A DNA stretch of 64,000 nucleotides from UBA6627 sp965248675 (GCA_965248675.1 CBDFJZ010000003.1:62001-126000), one strand, 5' to 3'. Shown: positions 1 to 8,057, numbered from the stretch's first letter. Program-made: numbers and translations. Notes: generated by a model not told the origin, from the sequence alone.

Positions 1-1
1 C

Positions 2-40
2 CGCGCCTGGGCCGAGCAAGCGGCGGCGGCACAGCGCTGA
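2..40 (+). CDS. possible C-terminal end of an upstream gene (partial)
   Basis: The reading RAWAEQAAAAQR followed by TGA runs open from the window edge. Its alanine-rich composition is consistent with the tail of a protein in this G+C-rich genome, but twelve codons are too few to identify a family. It lies on the same strand as the Rieske gene that follows. It could equally be non-coding. Confidence 0.25.
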   Translation, partial: RAWAEQAAAAQR

Positions 41-74
41 GCGTTGCCGTACTGTCGCGGGGCTCACTGTCGGG

Positions 75-91
75 CCTCGATGCGATCGAGG
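75..91 (+). promoter_or_regulatory. 7-3-7 inverted repeat upstream of the Rieske gene
   Basis: The sequence CCTCGAT-GCG-ATCGAGG is a perfect 7-bp inverted repeat with a 3-nt loop, about 30 bp before the Rieske start. It has no T-tract, so it is either an operator-like palindrome or a weak hairpin ending the upstream transcript. No regulator can be assigned. Confidence 0.35.
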
Positions 92-121
92 TTGGACGGC
101 CGCGGTAGAGGGAGGGTCCTC

Positions 122-400
122 GTGACTCAGGATTCGGCTCAGCTCGAGTGGTACCGGGTCGCCGGCCTCGACGACCTGCCGGAAGGCCGCGTCCGCACCG
201 TCACGGCGCGCGACCAGGCGTTCGCGCTGACCCATTTCGAGGGCGAATACGCCGCCTTCGACAACCGCTGCCCCCACCAGGGCGGCCCGCTCGGCGAGGG
301 CTCGATCGAGAAGGGGTTCTTGCGCTGCCCCTGGCACGGCTACGACTACCACCCGACCACCGGTGAGCCCCCCGGCGGCTTTTCCGACTGCGCGATCTAA
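122..400 (+). CDS. Rieske [2Fe-2S] domain protein (probable N-terminal part of a broken fusion)
   Basis: This 92-residue Rieske ferredoxin-type domain would bind a [2Fe-2S] cluster through C50-P-H52 and C69-P-W-H72, the canonical CxH...CxxH pair. The GTG start at 122 follows a GAGGGAGGG Shine-Dalgarno at 108-116, which is better than the further-upstream in-frame start at 44. The reading ends at a TAA (398-400) just where Rieske domains have their last beta strands. Deleting one base at 398 restores KVQAEVRDDGV in the frame of the next gene, up to one more TAA at 432. The domain therefore appears to have been fused to the downstream TPP enzyme as an electron-transfer module. Family is certain; the fusion is inferred. 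Confidence 0.85.
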   Translation: MTQDSAQLEWYRVAGLDDLPEGRVRTVTARDQAFALTHFEGEYAAFDNRCPHQGGPLGEGSIEKGFLRCPWHGYDYHPTTGEPPGGFSDCAI

Positions 401-455
401 GGTGCAGGCGGAAGTGCGCGACGACGGGGTCTAAGTCGGCCTCGCGCCGGCGCCG

Positions 456-2075
456 GTGCACGTCCCGACCACCTCCGACGTCATGGTCGAGACGATGCTC
501 AACTGGGGCGTGAAGCACGTCTTCGGCATGGTCGGTCACTCCAACCTCGGCTTCGCCGAGGCGATGCGGCGTGCCGAAGGCGAAGGGAAGCTCAGCTACC
601 TCGGCATCCGCCACGAGGGCGCCGCCGCCTTCGCCGCCTCCGCCTACGCGAAGCTGACGGGCCAGCCGGCCGCCGTCGTCACGATCGCCGGACCCGGCGC
701 CACGAACCTGATGACCGGCCTCTGGGACGCGCAGATGGATCGCGCGCCTGTGCTCGCTCTCACCGGCCAGGTCGCGGCGCAGGTGATGGGCCCCGGCGAC
801 TTCCAGGAGATTGATCTGGCCTCCGCGTTCGAGGCAGTCACCACCTGGAGTCAGACGGTGATGCACGACAGCCGCCACACCGAGCTGATGAACCTCGCGC
901 TCAAGCACGCGGTGCTCGACCGCGGCGTCGGCCACCTGATCCTCCCGAACGAGGTGCAGACGCTCCCCGCGCCCGACGGCGAGGCCGCCGGCAGTCCCGA
1001 CGGCCGCCTCCCGGACTTCGACGTCGCCCCCGCCCCCGAATCGATCGGTCGCGCCTGCAGACTGATCGGCGAGGCGAAGCGGCCTGCGATCGTCGTTGGT
1101 CACGGCGCGCGCTTCCACATGCCCGAGGTCCTCGAACTCGCGGAGCGCCTCGGCGCGCCCGTGCTCACGACCTTCAAGGGCAAGGGCCTGATCCACGACG
1201 ACCACCCGCTCGCCGCCGGCGTGCTCGGTCGCAGCGGCACCCCGGTCGCGAGTTGGATGATCAACGAGGCCGATCTGCTGATCGTCTTCGGCGCGTCCTT
1301 CTCGACCCACACCGGCATCGCGGAATATCAGCCGACGATCCAGGTCGACCTCGACCCGATGGCGCTCGGCAAGTTCCACCCCGTGACGGAGCCGGTGCTC
1401 GGCGAGATCGGCGTCAGCACCCGCCTGCTGCTCGCTGGCCTCGAGGACGACGGCGAGTGGGACGACCAGCGCGCCGAGCTGGCCGAACGCTGGTCGATCT
1501 GGCGCACAGAGAAGGTGCGCCGCGAACAAGACGACCGCGGCGAGGGCGTCAGCGGTGCCAGCCTCTTTGCGGCGCTCACGCGCCAGGCGCCGGATGACGC
1601 CGTGATCTCAGTGGACGTCGGCAACAACACCTACTCATTCGGGCGCTACTTCGAGTGCTCTGGCCAGTCCGTGCTGATGTCGGGCTACCTCGGATCGATC
1701 GGCTTCGGCCTGCCGGCGGCGATGGGCGCCTGGGCTGCGGCCCCGGACCGCACACAGATCGCCGTCTGCGGCGACGGCGGCCTCGGCCAGTACCTCGCCG
1801 AAGTGACCACCGCCGTGAAGTACGACATGGACATCACCATCGTCGTGCTCAACAACGGCGAGCTCGGAAAGATCAGCAAGGAACAGCAAGCCGAGCAGTT
1901 CGCGATCTGGCAAACCTCGCTGCACAACCCGAACTTCGCCGAGTACGCGGAGCTCTGCGGCGCCCTCGGCATCCGCGTCGAGGACAAGGCCGATCTCGAC
2001 GCCGCCCTCGAACGCGCGATCGCGCATCGTGGCCCCGCGCTCGTCGAGGTGATGAGCGACCCGCAGCTGATCTAA
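456..2075 (+). CDS. thiamine-pyrophosphate enzyme of the pyruvate oxidase / acetolactate synthase superfamily
   Basis: This 539-residue protein has the three-domain TPP fold of POX/ALS enzymes. The cofactor-activating glutamate is E54 in GIRHEGAAAFA, and the GDGG...NN diphosphate/Mg2+ motif lies at about residues 438-463. The usual reaction is decarboxylation of pyruvate or another 2-oxoacid; the substrate cannot be read from sequence. The nominal GTG start at 456 and the ATG at 483 both lack a Shine-Dalgarno. In this frame, coding-like sequence extends upstream through a TAA at 432-434 into the Rieske C-terminus, so the gene was probably the larger part of a Rieske-TPP fusion. An electron-transferring (oxidase-like) role would suit a Rieske partner. 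Confidence 0.85.
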   Translation: MHVPTTSDVMVETMLNWGVKHVFGMVGHSNLGFAEAMRRAEGEGKLSYLGIRHEGAAAFAASAYAKLTGQPAAVVTIAGPGATNLMTGLWDAQMDRAPVLALTGQVAAQVMGPGDFQEIDLASAFEAVTTWSQTVMHDSRHTELMNLALKHAVLDRGVGHLILPNEVQTLPAPDGEAAGSPDGRLPDFDVAPAPESIGRACRLIGEAKRPAIVVGHGARFHMPEVLELAERLGAPVLTTFKGKGLIHDDHPLAAGVLGRSGTPVASWMINEADLLIVFGASFSTHTGIAEYQPTIQVDLDPMALGKFHPVTEPVLGEIGVSTRLLLAGLEDDGEWDDQRAELAERWSIWRTEKVRREQDDRGEGVSGASLFAALTRQAPDDAVISVDVGNNTYSFGRYFECSGQSVLMSGYLGSIGFGLPAAMGAWAAAPDRTQIAVCGDGGLGQYLAEVTTAVKYDMDITIVVLNNGELGKISKEQQAEQFAIWQTSLHNPNFAEYAELCGALGIRVEDKADLDAALERAIAHRGPALVEVMSDPQLI

Positions 2076-2111
2076 CCTCGTCGGCCTGCGCCAACATCCG
2101 AGGACCGAACG

Positions 2112-2732
2112 ATGGTTGATGCCGCCTCGAACGACCGGTCGCTGATCGGCGAGCGCATCTCCGTGATCGGAGGGAGCTGCAGCGGCAAGAGCACCTTCGC
2201 CGAGCACCTCGCTGGCCTGATCGACGGCACGTACGTCGAGCTCGACGCCCTGTACTGGCTCCCTGACTGGGAAGGTCGGCCGGTTGACGAGTTCCGCTCG
2301 CACGTCACCGCCGTCCTCGAAGGCGCTCCCCGCTGGGCCGTGAGCGGCAACTACTTCGGCCACCGGATCCCCGAGATCACGTGGGCGCGCGCCGACACCC
2401 TCATCTGGCTCGACCTCCCGCTTCGCACCACGCTTCCGCGCCTGCTCCGTCGAAGCTGGGGGCGCTGGCGCTCGAATGAGCTGCTGTGGGGAACGAACCG
2501 CGAGAACTTCTTCCGTCACCTCAAACTCTGGGACCCAACCGAATCCCTCATCGCGTACACGCTGCAGCATGCCGCGGAGAAGGGTCGCCGGAACGCGGCC
2601 GCGCTCAAAGACCCGAAGTGGGCGCACCTCCGCAAGTATCGGCTGCGCTCCTCGCGAGCCATCGAGTCCTTCCTCGCCACCGCCGATCGTGAGGCTACCG
2701 GCGCACCCCGTCTCGAGGGCGCACGTGGCTGA
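2112..2732 (+). CDS. P-loop NTPase / adenylate-kinase-like small kinase
   Basis: A 206-residue protein with a Walker A motif GGSCSGKST at about residues 20-28, followed by the ELDALYWLPDW and GNY segments typical of the AAA/FlaR-like (topology modulation) kinase group. It should bind ATP and phosphorylate a small substrate, but which one is unknown. The C-terminal third is basic and helical. It starts 36 bp after the TPP enzyme, and its stop overlaps the GTG start of the following glycosylase by 8 bp, so the two are co-transcribed. Confidence 0.75.
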   Translation: MVDAASNDRSLIGERISVIGGSCSGKSTFAEHLAGLIDGTYVELDALYWLPDWEGRPVDEFRSHVTAVLEGAPRWAVSGNYFGHRIPEITWARADTLIWLDLPLRTTLPRLLRRSWGRWRSNELLWGTNRENFFRHLKLWDPTESLIAYTLQHAAEKGRRNAAALKDPKWAHLRKYRLRSSRAIESFLATADREATGAPRLEGARG

Positions 2733-3360
2733 GCGCCTCCGCTTCTCCGCACGCGCCGCCTATCGACACTTGCGCAAGGTCGATCCGGTCATCGGCCGCC
2801 TGATCGACGAGAAAGGGCCGTACACGCCGCGGCCATCGACGGAGCCCTACGCCGCGCTCGTGCGCACCATCCTCTTCCAGCAACTCGCCGGCGCGGCGGC
2901 CTCGGCGATCCAGCGCCGCCTCTACGCCCTGCACGGCGACGAGGCGCGCACGCCCAGCCCGAAGCAGCTCCTCGAAACGAGCGACGAGGACTACCGCTCG
3001 GTCGGGGTGTCGAGGCAGAAGGCGGACTACCTCCGCGACCTGGCGCAGCACCTCGTCGACGGCGAGCTGGACTTCGATCACATCGACAGCTGGCCGGACG
3101 ACGAGGTCAGCGCGCATCTCACCGCCGTGAAAGGCATCGGCGAGTGGTCGGCGCACATGTTCCTCATGTTCCAGCTCGGCCGGCCGGACGTGCTGCCGGT
3201 CGGCGATCTCGGGGTTCGGATCGGGATGCGGATCGCCTACGACCTCGCTGAGACGCCGACCGCGAAGGAGGCGCTGATGATCGGCGAACCGTGGACGCCG
3301 TATCGCTCCGTGGCGTCGTGGTACATGTGGCGCGCGGCGGAGACGGTGACGCCGGACTAG
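2725..3360 (+). CDS. DNA-3-methyladenine glycosylase II-like HhH-GPD DNA glycosylase
   Basis: This 211-residue HhH-GPD protein excises alkylated bases in base-excision repair. Visible elements are the helical core PYAALVRTILFQQLAG, the helix-hairpin-helix LTAVKGIGEWSAHM near residues 131-145, and the catalytic aspartate in PVGDLGVRIG near residue 161. The C-terminal iron-sulfur cysteines of Nth/MutY are absent, as expected for the AlkA/Mag group. The GTG start at 2725 is supported by GAGGGC at 2715-2720 and by the 8-bp overlap with the kinase gene. An earlier in-frame start at 2476 would add low-complexity sequence read out of frame from the kinase gene. Confidence 0.88.
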   Translation: MAERLRFSARAAYRHLRKVDPVIGRLIDEKGPYTPRPSTEPYAALVRTILFQQLAGAAASAIQRRLYALHGDEARTPSPKQLLETSDEDYRSVGVSRQKADYLRDLAQHLVDGELDFDHIDSWPDDEVSAHLTAVKGIGEWSAHMFLMFQLGRPDVLPVGDLGVRIGMRIAYDLAETPTAKEALMIGEPWTPYRSVASWYMWRAAETVTPD

Positions 3361-3454
3361 CGGCGCCAACGAGGCGAGCACGCAACGCACGGCCGCCTAT
3401 AATCGCGCGGGCCTCGAACCGTCCCCACCGAGGCCTGGAGCGAAAGGTGCGGCG

Positions 3455-4360
3455 ATGCGGATCGTGGTCTTCGGTCAGGCGGCGTTCGGCCTCGATGTGT
3501 TCAACGCGCTGCGCGAGGCCGGCGAGGAGATCGTCGGCGTTTCCACGCCGCGCCCGGGCTCGCGACCCGACCCGCTCTTCGAGGCCGCCGGCGAAGCCGG
3601 CATACCGGTGATCGTCACCAGGGATCTCCGCAAGGACGAGCCGTTCGAGCAATACCTCGACTGGAAGCCCGAGCTGCTCGTGTTCGCGTTCGTGACCGAC
3701 ATCGTGCGCAAGCGCGTGCTCGATGCCGCGACGCAGGGCGCGATCCAGTACCACCCCTCGCTGCTGCCGAGGCACCGCGGCCGCGCCGCGATGAACTGGC
3801 CGATCATCAGCGGAGCGACGAAGACCGGACTGACCATCTTCTGGGTCGACGAGGGCATCGATACTGGACCGATCCTCTCCCAGCAGGAGTTCGAGATTGA
3901 GCCCGAGGACTCGATGGGCTCGCTCTACTTCAAGAAGCTCTACCCGGCCGGCGTGCAGGCGCTCGCCGACGGCGTGCGCCAGGTTCGCGAGGGCAACGCG
4001 CCGCGCATCGAGCAGGATCACGATCAGGCCACCTACGAGCCGCCTTGCGGCCCAGAGCACGCCAAGATCGACTTCATGAAGCCGGGGCCCGTCGTGTTCA
4101 ACCTGATCCGCGGCTGCGACCCTTCGCCCGGCGCCTCCGCTCAGGCCGGCGACCGCCTGCTCAGCCTCTTCGACGCGACGTACCGCCCGGGCGCGCCCGA
4201 CGAGGCGCCCGGCACGGTAATCGCGACGGCCGACGGCGCGGTGGAGATCGCCGCGATCGGCGGCATCATCACCGTCGGCCGCGCCCAGCTCGAAGGCGAA
4301 CGCAAGGCTCCCGCCGCCGACCTGCTCGAGGCCGGAACGGCGCTCGACCGTCCGGCGTAG
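3455..4360 (+). CDS. formyltransferase-family protein resembling the hydrolase domain of 10-formyl-THF dehydrogenase
   Basis: A 301-residue protein with an N-terminal formyltransferase Rossmann domain and a C-terminal Fmt-like beta-barrel domain. H100 in QYHPSLLPRHRG and D136 in VDEGIDTGPIL are the folate-site catalytic residues of the family. Phrases such as IFWVDEGIDTG, the ATYEPP segment and the GCDPSPGA segment recall the 10-formyltetrahydrofolate dehydrogenase amino domain more than a housekeeping methionyl-tRNA formyltransferase. It probably acts on 10-formyl-THF. It stands alone, about 95 bp after the glycosylase gene, with no def gene nearby. tRNA formylation remains an alternative role. 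Confidence 0.8.
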   Translation: MRIVVFGQAAFGLDVFNALREAGEEIVGVSTPRPGSRPDPLFEAAGEAGIPVIVTRDLRKDEPFEQYLDWKPELLVFAFVTDIVRKRVLDAATQGAIQYHPSLLPRHRGRAAMNWPIISGATKTGLTIFWVDEGIDTGPILSQQEFEIEPEDSMGSLYFKKLYPAGVQALADGVRQVREGNAPRIEQDHDQATYEPPCGPEHAKIDFMKPGPVVFNLIRGCDPSPGASAQAGDRLLSLFDATYRPGAPDEAPGTVIATADGAVEIAAIGGIITVGRAQLEGERKAPAADLLEAGTALDRPA

Positions 4361-4384
4361 GCGAGGCCCGCTCGCTCCCCGCGG

Positions 4385-4894
4385 CTACTTGCTCGCGGCG
4401 GCGTCCGGCTCGGCGTGCGGGCCGGCGCGGTCCCAGCCCAGCTCGCCCAACAGCCGCGATTCCTCCTCGCCGGGAACGCGGAGAAACAGCGCGGACGCCT
4501 CGACGAGACGGTTGCCCTCGCTGTCGTCGATCGAGGACTCGATCTCGATCCGGCGGCCGCGAGCCCTTCCCAGGCGCGCCCGGACGGTGAGCTGCGTATC
4601 AGGCGCCGCGGCGCGTCGGTAACGCGTCTCCATCTTCGCCGTCACGCCCAGCGCGCGGTCGGCCGCGAACATCGCCCACGCCATCGCCTCGTCGAGGAGG
4701 GCGACCAGGATGCCGCCGTGCACGACGCCAGGGAAGCCCTGGTGCTCGCGGCGGGGCGTGTACTCGCAGATGACGCCGTCCGCGCCGTCGCGCCGGAACT
4801 GCATCTGGAGGCCGCCTGGGTTCTCGTGGCCGCAGGCGAAGCAGTACTGCTGGTAGAGCCGCTCGTCGAGGAGATCGTCGGGGCCGGACGCCAT
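4385..4894 (-). CDS. PaaI-type hotdog thioesterase
   Basis: This 169-residue hotdog-fold protein begins with a CFACGHENPGGL segment, which is common in this thioesterase group. It carries the active-site helix HQGFPGVVHGGILVALLDEA that positions the nucleophilic residue for acyl-CoA hydrolysis. The ATG at 4894 lies 2 bp from the stop of the MaoC gene upstream, so it is the last gene of an HxlR-MaoC-MaoC-thioesterase operon on the minus strand. The acyl-CoA substrate is unknown. A convergent formyltransferase gene ends 24 bp away. Confidence 0.85.
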   Translation of the reverse strand: MASGPDDLLDERLYQQYCFACGHENPGGLQMQFRRDGADGVICEYTPRREHQGFPGVVHGGILVALLDEAMAWAMFAADRALGVTAKMETRYRRAAAPDTQLTVRARLGRARGRRIEIESSIDDSEGNRLVEASALFLRVPGEEESRLLGELGWDRAGPHAEPDAAASK

Positions 4895-4896
4895 GA

Positions 4897-5292
4897 TCAG
4901 GTGAGTGGCGCGCGCGCCGTCCCGCTCAGCAAGACGGTGCCGTGCTCGTCCGCGCAGCTCACCTCGTAGCTGGCGAAGCCGTCGGCGACTTTGCGTAGCT
5001 CGGCGTTCGCGGTGACGGTCACTGGCGTCAACGCCGGCGCACGCCAACGCACCTTCAGTTGACCGCCGCCGGCCCAACGGCGACCGAACGCGCCCGTCAT
5101 CGCCTCGGACAGTAGCGAGAGCACAAGCATGCCGTGTGCGACCGGCTGGCCGAACTGGCTCGCGGCCGCCTCAGGGGTGTCGAGGTGGATCGGATTGTGA
5201 TCGCGCGCGCCGATCGCGTAACGGTCGACCCGCGGCTGGTCGATCAGCCGCGTGACCGGTTCGACCTCGGGAGCGACGCCTCTCGCGCTCAA
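4897..5292 (-). CDS. MaoC-like (R)-specific enoyl-CoA hydratase, hydratase-2 motif half
   Basis: A 131-residue single hotdog domain with the hydratase-2 motif YAIGARDHNPIHLD (residues 25-38). D31 and H36 correspond to the catalytic pair of R-hydratases. It should hydrate a trans-enoyl-CoA. It overlaps the preceding MaoC N-domain gene by 4 bp. In this family one subunit often carries the motif while the partner binds the acyl chain, so a heterodimer of the two products is likely. Confidence 0.87.
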   Translation of the reverse strand: MSARGVAPEVEPVTRLIDQPRVDRYAIGARDHNPIHLDTPEAAASQFGQPVAHGMLVLSLLSEAMTGAFGRRWAGGGQLKVRWRAPALTPVTVTANAELRKVADGFASYEVSCADEHGTVLLSGTARAPLT

Positions 5293-5726
5293 GCCGAGGC
5301 CAGATCCACGTGCTCGCCCTCGAGGGCGAGCATCACCGTGGTTCTCCCGCGACCGACGGGGCGCGCGCCGGCGAGCAGCTCGGTCGCGAAGACGACCATC
5401 CGCGCCCCGCGCCGCTCGGAGTTCGAGGTAACCGTGATGCGCACCTCGACCGGCTCGTCGATCGAGACCGCCTCGGTGAAGTCGTACTCCTGGCCGGTGT
5501 GGACGAGGCCAGCCGGTACCTGGAAGCGGTCCATCAGCCCGCCCAGCGCGAACGCGCCGAGGGCCAACGGCGGCACGCAGCGCTCCCAGAGCTGGTGCTG
5601 CTCACCCGTGGCGTCGAGGTAGTCCGCGACGTCCTGCGCGCTGATCCGCAGCTTAAACGGCGACAACTCGTAACCACGCTCCAGGCTCGCGAACTCGCCT
5701 TTGGGCTCCGCGGACGCCTCGGCCAC
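5289..5726 (-). CDS. MaoC-like dehydratase, N-terminal-type partner subunit
   Basis: This 145-residue hotdog protein resembles the FAS1-like/MaoC N-terminal dehydratase domain (SPFKLRISAQDVADYLDATGEQH, then a long hydrophobic helix and a beta-rich C-terminus). It lacks the DxNPxHxD motif carried by the next gene, as expected for the non-catalytic half of a two-subunit hydratase. It starts 7 bp after the HxlR gene stops, and its own stop overlaps the next start, so the unit is translationally coupled. Confidence 0.82.
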   Translation of the reverse strand: MAEASAEPKGEFASLERGYELSPFKLRISAQDVADYLDATGEQHQLWERCVPPLALGAFALGGLMDRFQVPAGLVHTGQEYDFTEAVSIDEPVEVRITVTSNSERRGARMVVFATELLAGARPVGRGRTTVMLALEGEHVDLASA

Positions 5727-5733
5727 GGCGCGG

Positions 5734-6081
5734 CTAGACCTCGACCGTATCGACGGTCAAGTGGCTCCGTCCCCAGGCGGCCAGCGGCTGCATCGCGGTC
5801 GCGAGCTCGCGGCCGCGCGCCGTCAACTCGTACTCGACCCAGGGCGGGTTGGTCTCGACGATCTCGCGGTGCACGACGCCCACCTGCTCCAGCTCCTTGA
5901 GGCGATCACGGAGCGTGCGTGAGTTGCAGCCACCCACACGTTCCGCGAGCTCGTTGAACCGGCGCTTGCCACCGGTGAGTTCGTAGACGATGTGCGGGAC
6001 CCACTTCTGTCCGACCAGCGCCAGCGTGGTCCGGACAGGGCAGAACTCGCCGTCGCGCGTCTGAGTCAGCTTCGCTTCCAC
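5734..6081 (-). CDS. HxlR-family winged-helix transcriptional regulator
   Basis: A 115-residue HxlR protein with the conserved near-N-terminal cysteine in GEFCPVRTTLALVGQKW. This is followed by the winged helix (KRRFNELAERVGGCNSRTL, DRLKELEQVGVVHRE) and a wing ending in VEYELTARG. Members often sense electrophiles or oxidants through the cysteine and act on adjacent genes. It heads the MaoC/thioesterase operon, so it plausibly controls it. The effector is unknown. Confidence 0.9.
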   Translation of the reverse strand: MEAKLTQTRDGEFCPVRTTLALVGQKWVPHIVYELTGGKRRFNELAERVGGCNSRTLRDRLKELEQVGVVHREIVETNPPWVEYELTARGRELATAMQPLAAWGRSHLTVDTVEV

Positions 6082-6190
6082 CGGGCGTCTCCACCACCGA
6101 CGCTAGCGCAGCCGCGCAGAGGGCGTCCACCGGACGCCCGCCGGGCAGGCGCACGAGGCGGTCCGCTAGCTCGCCAAGGCCAGCGTCCGG

Positions 6191-6637
6191 CTAGCCGATG
6201 TGCTGAAGCACGTCCGAATGGTCGCGCGCCTCGGGGATCGCGCCGCTCTTCGTCGTGTAGGCCACGTTGCCCTCGCGATCGACGACCACGGTCAGCCGTT
6301 CAGCGATCCCGGCGTCGGCGTTCCACGTGCCGTACTGCTGAGCGACTTCGCCCTTCATGTCCGCGAGCAGCGACTGCGGGATCTGCAGCGACTCCTTGAA
6401 CGCGGCGTGAGCGAAGACACTGTCGCGACTGATCCCAAAGATCTGTGCGCCCGCGTCCATCCATCCCGAGTAGTCATCGCGGATCTCGCAGTGCTCGTTC
6501 GTGCACACCGGCGAGAAGTCCAGCGGGTAGAACACCAGCACCACCGGCGTACCCTTGAGCTCGGACAGGGTCACCTTCTGGCCGCTTTCGTTGGGCAGCG
6601 TAAAGTCCGGCGCTGCCTGGCCCACCTCGATACTCAT
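6191..6637 (-). CDS. peroxiredoxin (AhpC/TSA superfamily, Bcp/AhpE-like)
   Basis: A 148-residue thioredoxin-fold peroxidase that reduces hydrogen peroxide and organic peroxides. The peroxidatic cysteine is C45 in YPLDFSPVC, matching the PxxxT/SxxC signature, and a possible resolving cysteine is C50. Family landmarks VVLVFYPLD, GISRDS and the C-terminal VVDREG strand are present. It stands alone between the HxlR operon and a thioesterase gene on the same strand. Its start is preceded by a purine-rich GACGGGAGGCGAGC stretch. Confidence 0.92.
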   Translation of the reverse strand: MSIEVGQAAPDFTLPNESGQKVTLSELKGTPVVLVFYPLDFSPVCTNEHCEIRDDYSGWMDAGAQIFGISRDSVFAHAAFKESLQIPQSLLADMKGEVAQQYGTWNADAGIAERLTVVVDREGNVAYTTKSGAIPEARDHSDVLQHIG

Positions 6638-6815
6638 GCTCGCCTCCCGTCAGTTCCGAGGCACGCGCCGTGCCGTCGACGGCGGTGCTTCGCGGTGCGT
6701 TCGATCTCGGCGGAATGTACCAGAGGTCGGCAGCGAGCTAGCGAGACTCACCATCCTCGCCGTCAACCGTTTCGCGGACCATGAACGTTCCGCTCGCCGC
6801 CCCGACCAACTCGCC

Positions 6816-7184
6816 TCAGGCGTCGAAGACCTCCGCCGTGCAGTGGGAGAGCGTGCGGCCGCGTCGCACGAGGCGTCCGACCGATCGCAGCGTGTCGCCG
6901 CGCGCCAGGCGGAGCCAGCGCATGTCGAGCTGTGCGGTCACGGCCCGCTCGCGGTCAACCTCGATCACCGTCCGGATCGCCCCACCCATCGAGCAGTCCG
7001 CGACGAGCGCCCACATGCCACCGTGGAGCACGCCGTCGCCGGTCAGCGGCTCATCGCGCACCGTCAGCGTCACCTCGAGCCAGCCGGCTCCGCCGCCGGT
7101 GATCTCGAGGCCGAGATGCTCGTACGAGGCACTGGCCATCGAACGCGCACGCTCGAGGGCGAGTTCGTCGCTCACCTCGGTCAT
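6816..7184 (-). CDS. PaaI-family hotdog thioesterase, C-terminus cut by a TGA
   Basis: This 122-residue hotdog thioesterase has the active-site segment GDGVLHGGMWALVADC. Its ATG overlaps the TGA of the ABC permease gene upstream, so it is the last gene of the metal-transporter operon. The reading ends at TGA 6816-6818 after HCTAEVFDA. In the same frame the sequence continues GELVGAASGTFMV to a TAG at 6738, which is the expected last strand of the fold. The TGA therefore looks like a nonsense lesion or base error rather than the natural end. It is not at a catalytic Cys position, so selenocysteine is unlikely. Confidence 0.75.
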   Translation of the reverse strand: MTEVSDELALERARSMASASYEHLGLEITGGGAGWLEVTLTVRDEPLTGDGVLHGGMWALVADCSMGGAIRTVIEVDRERAVTAQLDMRWLRLARGDTLRSVGRLVRRGRTLSHCTAEVFDA

Positions 7185-8053
7185 GCGTCGCTCCCTCCCG
7201 GCACGGCGAACGCCTGCTGTCGGATCTGCGCGCGCCGCCCTGCGGTGAGCGCGAGGGTCACCGCGAACACCCCGCAGGCCACGAGCACGATCGCCGGGCT
7301 CGTCGCCACGTTCGCGTGGAAGGAGAGATGCAGCCCCACGACGGACGATGCGGCGGCGATTCCGACCGAGAGCAGCATGATCCGTTCGATCCGTCGCAGG
7401 ACGAGCGAAGCCGTCGCGGCGGGCACGATCAGCATCGCATTCACGAGCACGATCCCGATCGCCTTCAGCGCGACCACCACCGCAACCGCGATCAGCACCA
7501 GCAGCGCGTACTGGAACACTCGCACCGGGATGCCAACCGTCGCCGCCGTCGAGGGGTCGTACGCCACCATGATCAGCTCGCGCCGGAACGCCGCGACGAA
7601 CAGCAGCGTCGCGCCTCCGAGCAGCGCCGCTCCGACGAGATCCGCCTCCGAGACGCCGAGGATGTTGCCGAACACGAACGAGAACAGATCCGGTGTATAC
7701 GACGACCGCCTCGAGATCACCAGGATCCCGAGCGAGAACATCGCCACAAAGAGAATGCCGATCGCCGTGTCGTACGAGACGCGCCCGCGGCGTTGCGTCC
7801 AGCCGATCCCGATCGCCGTCGCGACCGCCGCCACGAGCGCACCGAGGCTCACGTTCGCCCCGTTGACGAAGGCGATCGCGACGCCGGCCAGCGTGCTGTG
7901 CGCCAGCGCGTCCCCGGAGAACGCGAGCCCCTTGTGCACGACGAACGTCCCGACCACGCCGCCAACGACGCTCACGATCAGCAACACCGCCAGCGCGCGA
8001 CGCATGAACTCGAAGCTGTACGGATCGAGGAACCAGCCCACCAGCCCGTCCAC
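7181..8053 (-). CDS. metal ABC transporter permease (ZnuB/MntC type)
   Basis: About 290 residues with eight or nine hydrophobic segments and the ABC-3 permease landmarks (LAFSGDALAHSTLAGVA, KAIGIVLVNAMLIVPAATA). It forms the membrane channel of a Zn2+/Mn2+ importer. I place the start at GTG 8053, directly after the ATPase stop. An ATG at 8092 would overlap the ATPase gene by 35 bp and add 13 atypical residues. The stop overlaps the next gene as ATGA. Metal specificity is not visible from the permease alone. Confidence 0.9.
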   Translation of the reverse strand: MDGLVGWFLDPYSFEFMRRALAVLLIVSVVGGVVGTFVVHKGLAFSGDALAHSTLAGVAIAFVNGANVSLGALVAAVATAIGIGWTQRRGRVSYDTAIGILFVAMFSLGILVISRRSSYTPDLFSFVFGNILGVSEADLVGAALLGGATLLFVAAFRRELIMVAYDPSTAATVGIPVRVFQYALLVLIAVAVVVALKAIGIVLVNAMLIVPAATASLVLRRIERIMLLSVGIAAASSVVGLHLSFHANVATSPAIVLVACGVFAVTLALTAGRRAQIRQQAFAVPGGSDA

Positions 8054-8057
8054 CGCC

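Noticed and set aside
432..434. TAA codons (432, 29537) as a reassigned sense codon
   Set aside because: TAA is used as a normal stop elsewhere, for example at the end of sodN, so codon reassignment is not supported.
201..1529. A 442-residue minus-strand open frame opposite the TPP enzyme
   Set aside because: Shadow of the plus-strand gene; no recognisable domain.
6816..6818. TGA in the thioesterase as a second selenocysteine codon
   Set aside because: The position is a surface turn before the last strand, not a redox or catalytic residue, and no SECIS-like hairpin was apparent.
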